From CAYXVB01 sp964467785 (lineage in GTDB: Bacteria; Bdellovibrionota; UBA1018): a stretch of DNA of 35,370 bases. This document shows positions 32,779 to 35,370 of this stretch, one piece after another; position 1 is the stretch's first letter; the number at the start of each line of letters is the position of its first letter. The notes below the pieces were generated by a model. The model made no database searches. It saw nothing but the letters and a program-made list of their open reading frames with translations, and was not told the DNA's origin. Made by a program: the position numbers and the translations under genes. The DNA lies in the NCBI GenBank assembly GCA_964467785.1, contig CAYXVB010000014.1:1-35370 (forward strand). The letters run 5' to 3'.

Positions 32779-33588
32779 TTATTGATCCTGTGTACACTCG
32801 AGATCGAGATCGAGTCTCTCCATGCTCGAAGGATTTGCCGGATCCAGTTGGATCAAGGTGAAATCAGCGGGAATATTGAGTAGCGTACCATTACCCTGTT
32901 TGATCTTGAGCTGAACGGCAGCTCCATAGGCCTGGCCACTAAACGACGTCTCGTGTCTGAAAATTTCTTGGCTCAAATCCTCGAAGCGGGCCACCTTGCG
33001 AAACTGAAGCGCTCCGGGAGCCCTCTTCTCAAGAATCATTTGGAACTTTTCCCGCGGCATTGAGGATGAGTTGGCGCAACCATACCAAACTTTGAGTTGA
33101 TACTCGGAATCCATGCCGGGCCTGCTCCGGCAAAACCAGCCGCTAGCCACCCGAAGGGGGAAGATCCCCGCGACCATTTTTTCAAACCGCGCTCCGCTCA
33201 GTACCTCGATGTCGATGACGTCGGTAACAATGGCGTAATCGGTCGAGATCGCCTCAATGTCCGCGGTGACGCGTACATGGCTCCCTTCACGGACCCGTAC
33301 ACCTGAGATCTCGACAGATTCCGGCGGGGATTCTGAACCTAAATGAAAACTCTGGCTCATCTCGTAGCGGACCCCGTCCTGACTGAGGCTCACTACCCAA
33401 TAAGGCTTGGACTTGAAGCAGGGCTCCCCGTCGACGCAAACCATCTGCGGAACCACCGTCGCACGACGCTCAAACTTCACGGGCCCTTTGACAGTCACCT
33501 TGAACTGGTCGGCAGCGAAAAGCTGCGTGCCCCACAATAGAGAAAAAACTCCCATCCCCAAATACACCGCTCGACTCTTCAGTCTCAT
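32779..33588 (-). CDS. Secreted protein of unknown function
   Basis: A 269-residue protein with a signal peptide (hydrophobic YLGMGVFSLLWGTQLFA, cleavage near FAA). The mature part is beta-rich, with five Cys (VPQMVCVDGEPCFKSK, GWFCRSRPGM, VWYGCANSS, LECTQDQ), so disulfides are likely. No catalytic motif or known family was recognised. It is followed 75 bases later by the lipoprotein gene. The 217-base space upstream (33589-33805) shows no clear promoter, terminator or small gene. Confidence 0.65.
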   Translation of the reverse strand: MRLKSRAVYLGMGVFSLLWGTQLFAADQFKVTVKGPVKFERRATVVPQMVCVDGEPCFKSKPYWVVSLSQDGVRYEMSQSFHLGSESPPESVEISGVRVREGSHVRVTADIEAISTDYAIVTDVIDIEVLSGARFEKMVAGIFPLRVASGWFCRSRPGMDSEYQLKVWYGCANSSSMPREKFQMILEKRAPGALQFRKVARFEDLSQEIFRHETSFSGQAYGAAVQLKIKQGNGTLLNIPADFTLIQLDPANPSSMERLDLDLECTQDQ

Positions 33589-33805
33589 GACGTTCCCCTC
33601 ACAGAAGTTGATTTGCCGACACTTTGCCGGCCCTCAGGTTTCAAAACTGGCGGACGCTTACAGCAAGGCATATGCCAGATGAAATTTCGCCAGATCGAAG
33701 CCAAGAACGTGAGTGAGAACGCTGAATGAGCGCAGAGTTCCGCAAATTGCGACACACGCATCAAACGCGGCGTGCAAGATGCAAGATTTCAAAAATCGGA
33801 AGACT

Positions 33806-35137
33806 TCAATTCGTGAAGCCGACCCAAGCTTTCAGATAGCGGCCTTCGGGGAATTCCGCGCGCATCGGATGATCCGGTGCAGGAGCGCCGCGACCGACCC
33901 AGCGCACGACGCGCCGATTTCGGAATGCCGCCTTGGAAAGAGTCTGAAGCAGCTCTTCTTCCTCAAGCAACGCGGAGCAGGAACAGGAAACGATCGCGCC
34001 TTCCTGGCGAACCAGCCGGAATGCCTGGGTATTGAGCTGAAGGTAGGCGTGCTTGCCTTGCGGCATGTCCTTGCGCCCCTTGATCAAAGCCGGGGGATCG
34101 CAGATCACCAGATCAAAGGAACCGCCTTCGAGCTCGCTCAGTCCGCCGAGCACGTCGGCTTTGAGAGTTTCGCAGCGCACACCGCTCATTTCGGCGTTGG
34201 CCTTGGCCAGCGCCAGTGCATCGGCGGAGGCGTCGACCAAGAGGGTCTCGACTTCCACTCCGCACGAACGGAAGTATCGGCCCAACTGGGTGCTCCACTG
34301 GCCGACATAGCAACAGAGATCAATGATCCGAAGGCGCGAACGCCCTGCCGCGGGACGAAGTCCGGTTAGACGCGCGGCCGCCAGCTCGATGTTTCCGGCC
34401 TGATCCAGAAAAAATCCGGTCTTCTGCCCTTCGAGCAAATCCACCGCGAACGGGACGAAGTCCCCTGCGGCGGCGGCGCCAAACGCTGCACCCACCGGAC
34501 GCACCTGGATCTCGATGCGCTTGAGCGCGGAAGCGTCCAGGCCAGCGACGACTCGAAGCACCCGCGGCTCTTCGAGCACGATCCCTTCCAGCTTGCGAAC
34601 GGAAAGATCATTGCGGACGACGATCGCCGTGCAAGCCCAATCGCCGGCCACCTCTGCTCCCAACTCGCGGGTCACGCGCTCGAGGATCGTCTCGATTCGG
34701 GGCAAAAGAGCGTCAATCCCGGCAGTGTGCGCCTGGATCACGAGCACTTGGCCCTGTTGGACGCGATAGCGGTCGATCACCAGACCGGGAATGCCGTCGG
34801 CTTCGCCAAAAACCCAGCGCGCGCTGTAGGGCCCCAGGCCGAGAGAGGCGCGCAGGCGGATGGCGGAGCCGATGCGGCGAGCAAGCCCATCGTCCGAAAG
34901 CGGCTGTTCCTCGGAAGGGTCGCGCGAAACCGCGCGGAACGCGATCAACGAATGCGGATTGCCATAACCCCGCGCGAGAAACTTGCCTGTGGCATCCCTC
35001 AACTCCACTAGGGACCCGGGCTCCACGCCTCGGGGACTTTCGGTCAACTCATTGGAGTAGACCCAGGGATGTCCCTGGCGGAATCGGCGATCGTGACCGG
35101 ACTTAAGCTTCCAGACTGCGTTTTTATCGGCGGACAT
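33806..35137 (-). CDS. rlmI: RlmI-family SAM-dependent rRNA cytosine methyltransferase
   Basis: RlmI makes m5C1962 in 23S rRNA; this homologue has the same layout. It has an N-terminal PUA domain (about 1-75, with GHPWVYSNEL), an EEHEE-like linker with VFGEADGIPGLVIDRY (109-124), then the conserved GQKTGFFLDQ (237-246) and the methyltransferase domain with DLCCYVGQWST and CDPPALIKG (346-354). The C-terminal motif CSCSAL (385-390) bears the catalytic cysteines of the family. At 443 residues it is longer than E. coli RlmI (396). ATG 35137 has no strong ribosome-binding site. It is divergent from the next gene with 58 bases between. Confidence 0.88.
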   Translation of the reverse strand: MSADKNAVWKLKSGHDRRFRQGHPWVYSNELTESPRGVEPGSLVELRDATGKFLARGYGNPHSLIAFRAVSRDPSEEQPLSDDGLARRIGSAIRLRASLGLGPYSARWVFGEADGIPGLVIDRYRVQQGQVLVIQAHTAGIDALLPRIETILERVTRELGAEVAGDWACTAIVVRNDLSVRKLEGIVLEEPRVLRVVAGLDASALKRIEIQVRPVGAAFGAAAAGDFVPFAVDLLEGQKTGFFLDQAGNIELAAARLTGLRPAAGRSRLRIIDLCCYVGQWSTQLGRYFRSCGVEVETLLVDASADALALAKANAEMSGVRCETLKADVLGGLSELEGGSFDLVICDPPALIKGRKDMPQGKHAYLQLNTQAFRLVRQEGAIVSCSCSALLEEEELLQTLSKAAFRNRRVVRWVGRGAPAPDHPMRAEFPEGRYLKAWVGFTN

Positions 35138-35195
35138 GCGGCTCTAAGCCTATCATTTTGCCTCCAAGCGCGGCAAGTGTTAGGCTCGGATTCGC

Positions 35196-35370
35196 TTGAC
35201 CCGATCGACCTCCCCCTACAGCGCGCTGAACTGGAAAGAGCTAGAAAGCCTGGTCCGCACCTTTGCGGGTCAAGCCCCGGAGCTTTTCGTCGATCGGATC
35301 ATCGTACCCACGCGCTCACGGCATCCCGAAGGCTACATCAAGGGCGAGTGGGCGATCCGGCTCACGGAGC
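35196..35370 (+). CDS. 5' end of an open frame, possibly NFACT/fibronectin-binding-like
   Basis: The frame starts with TTG at 35196 after an in-frame stop twelve bases upstream, and runs off the window after 58 codons. The first residues (SPYSALNWKELESLVRTF) read like the N-terminus of NFACT-family proteins, where LxxxEL precedes an unstructured link and a beta-strand (WAIRLTE). This is a weak recognition. No strong ribosome-binding site is seen, so a different start is possible. Confidence 0.4.
   Translation, partial: MTRSTSPYSALNWKELESLVRTFAGQAPELFVDRIIVPTRSRHPEGYIKGEWAIRLTE

Noticed and set aside
1..35370. tRNA, rRNA, CRISPR, insertion sequences, prophage
   Set aside because: No T-loop motif with a plausible cloverleaf, no repeated spacer array, and no transposase or integrase motif was found by reading both strands; only the artefactual 55-bp duplication is an exact long repeat.

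Overview
The window is about 60% G+C and comes from a Gram-negative bacterium. It carries a lipobox lytic transglycosylase (mltD-like), lipoproteins, a System II cytochrome c maturation pair (ResB/CcsA type), MurJ and rRNA methyltransferases. The gene mix (DUF507 protein beside murJ, CcsA with a long periplasmic N-terminus, type III polyketide synthase operon, secreted M4 protease, many secreted orphans) would fit the Bdellovibrionota/Oligoflexia or another deltaproteobacterium-like lineage; this is inference, with no marker gene to settle it. Three runs of N show it is a scaffold from a draft or metagenomic assembly. One gap is flanked by an exact 55-bp duplication and is almost certainly an unmerged contig overlap.

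Layout. 1-1007 (+): 3' end of phosphofructokinase, then an exported ankyrin-repeat protein. 1032-1610 (-): hexapeptide-repeat acyltransferase, cut by a gap. 1857-2678 (+): ComF-type phosphoribosyltransferase, tail-to-tail and overlapping a Rossmann-fold protein that is translationally coupled to aspartokinase lysC (2520-5109, -). 5271-8040 (-): MltD-like lytic transglycosylase and an anchored orphan. 8483-10141 (+): thermolysin-family protease closed by a strong terminator. 10353-12834 (-): operon of a polyhydroxyalkanoate-granule-type protein, murJ and DUF507. 12949-14907 (-): acyl-CoA carboxylase alpha-chain homologue that has lost the biotin-accepting lysine and several carboxylase residues, divergent from an Rsm22-type methyltransferase (14987-16300, +). 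16376-18215: secreted protein made of two cysteine-bearing repeats, and a PilO-like orphan. 18154-23228 (-): rlmL, small orphan, resB, ccsA. 23391-25267: exported helical protein, DUF1328, DUF6496-like protein and Fe-type superoxide dismutase. 25215-31114 (-): five-gene operon of GDE-type glucosidase, SDR, type III polyketide synthase, five-helix membrane protein and UbiG-like methyltransferase, with the last four joined by overlapping start/stop codons. 31228-33588: membrane protein, lipoprotein, secreted orphan. 33806-35137 (-): RlmI-family methyltransferase. 35196-end (+): start of a possible NFACT-family gene.

How the genes work together. Most of the window is housekeeping: glycolysis, amino-acid synthesis, envelope growth, rRNA modification and cytochrome c maturation. 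The parts most likely to hold undescribed biology are the polyketide operon, probably for a methylated phenolic lipid or alkylpyrone, and the degenerate carboxylase alpha chain. The tandem-repeat secreted protein is a smaller lead. No tRNA, rRNA, CRISPR array, insertion sequence or phage gene was seen.
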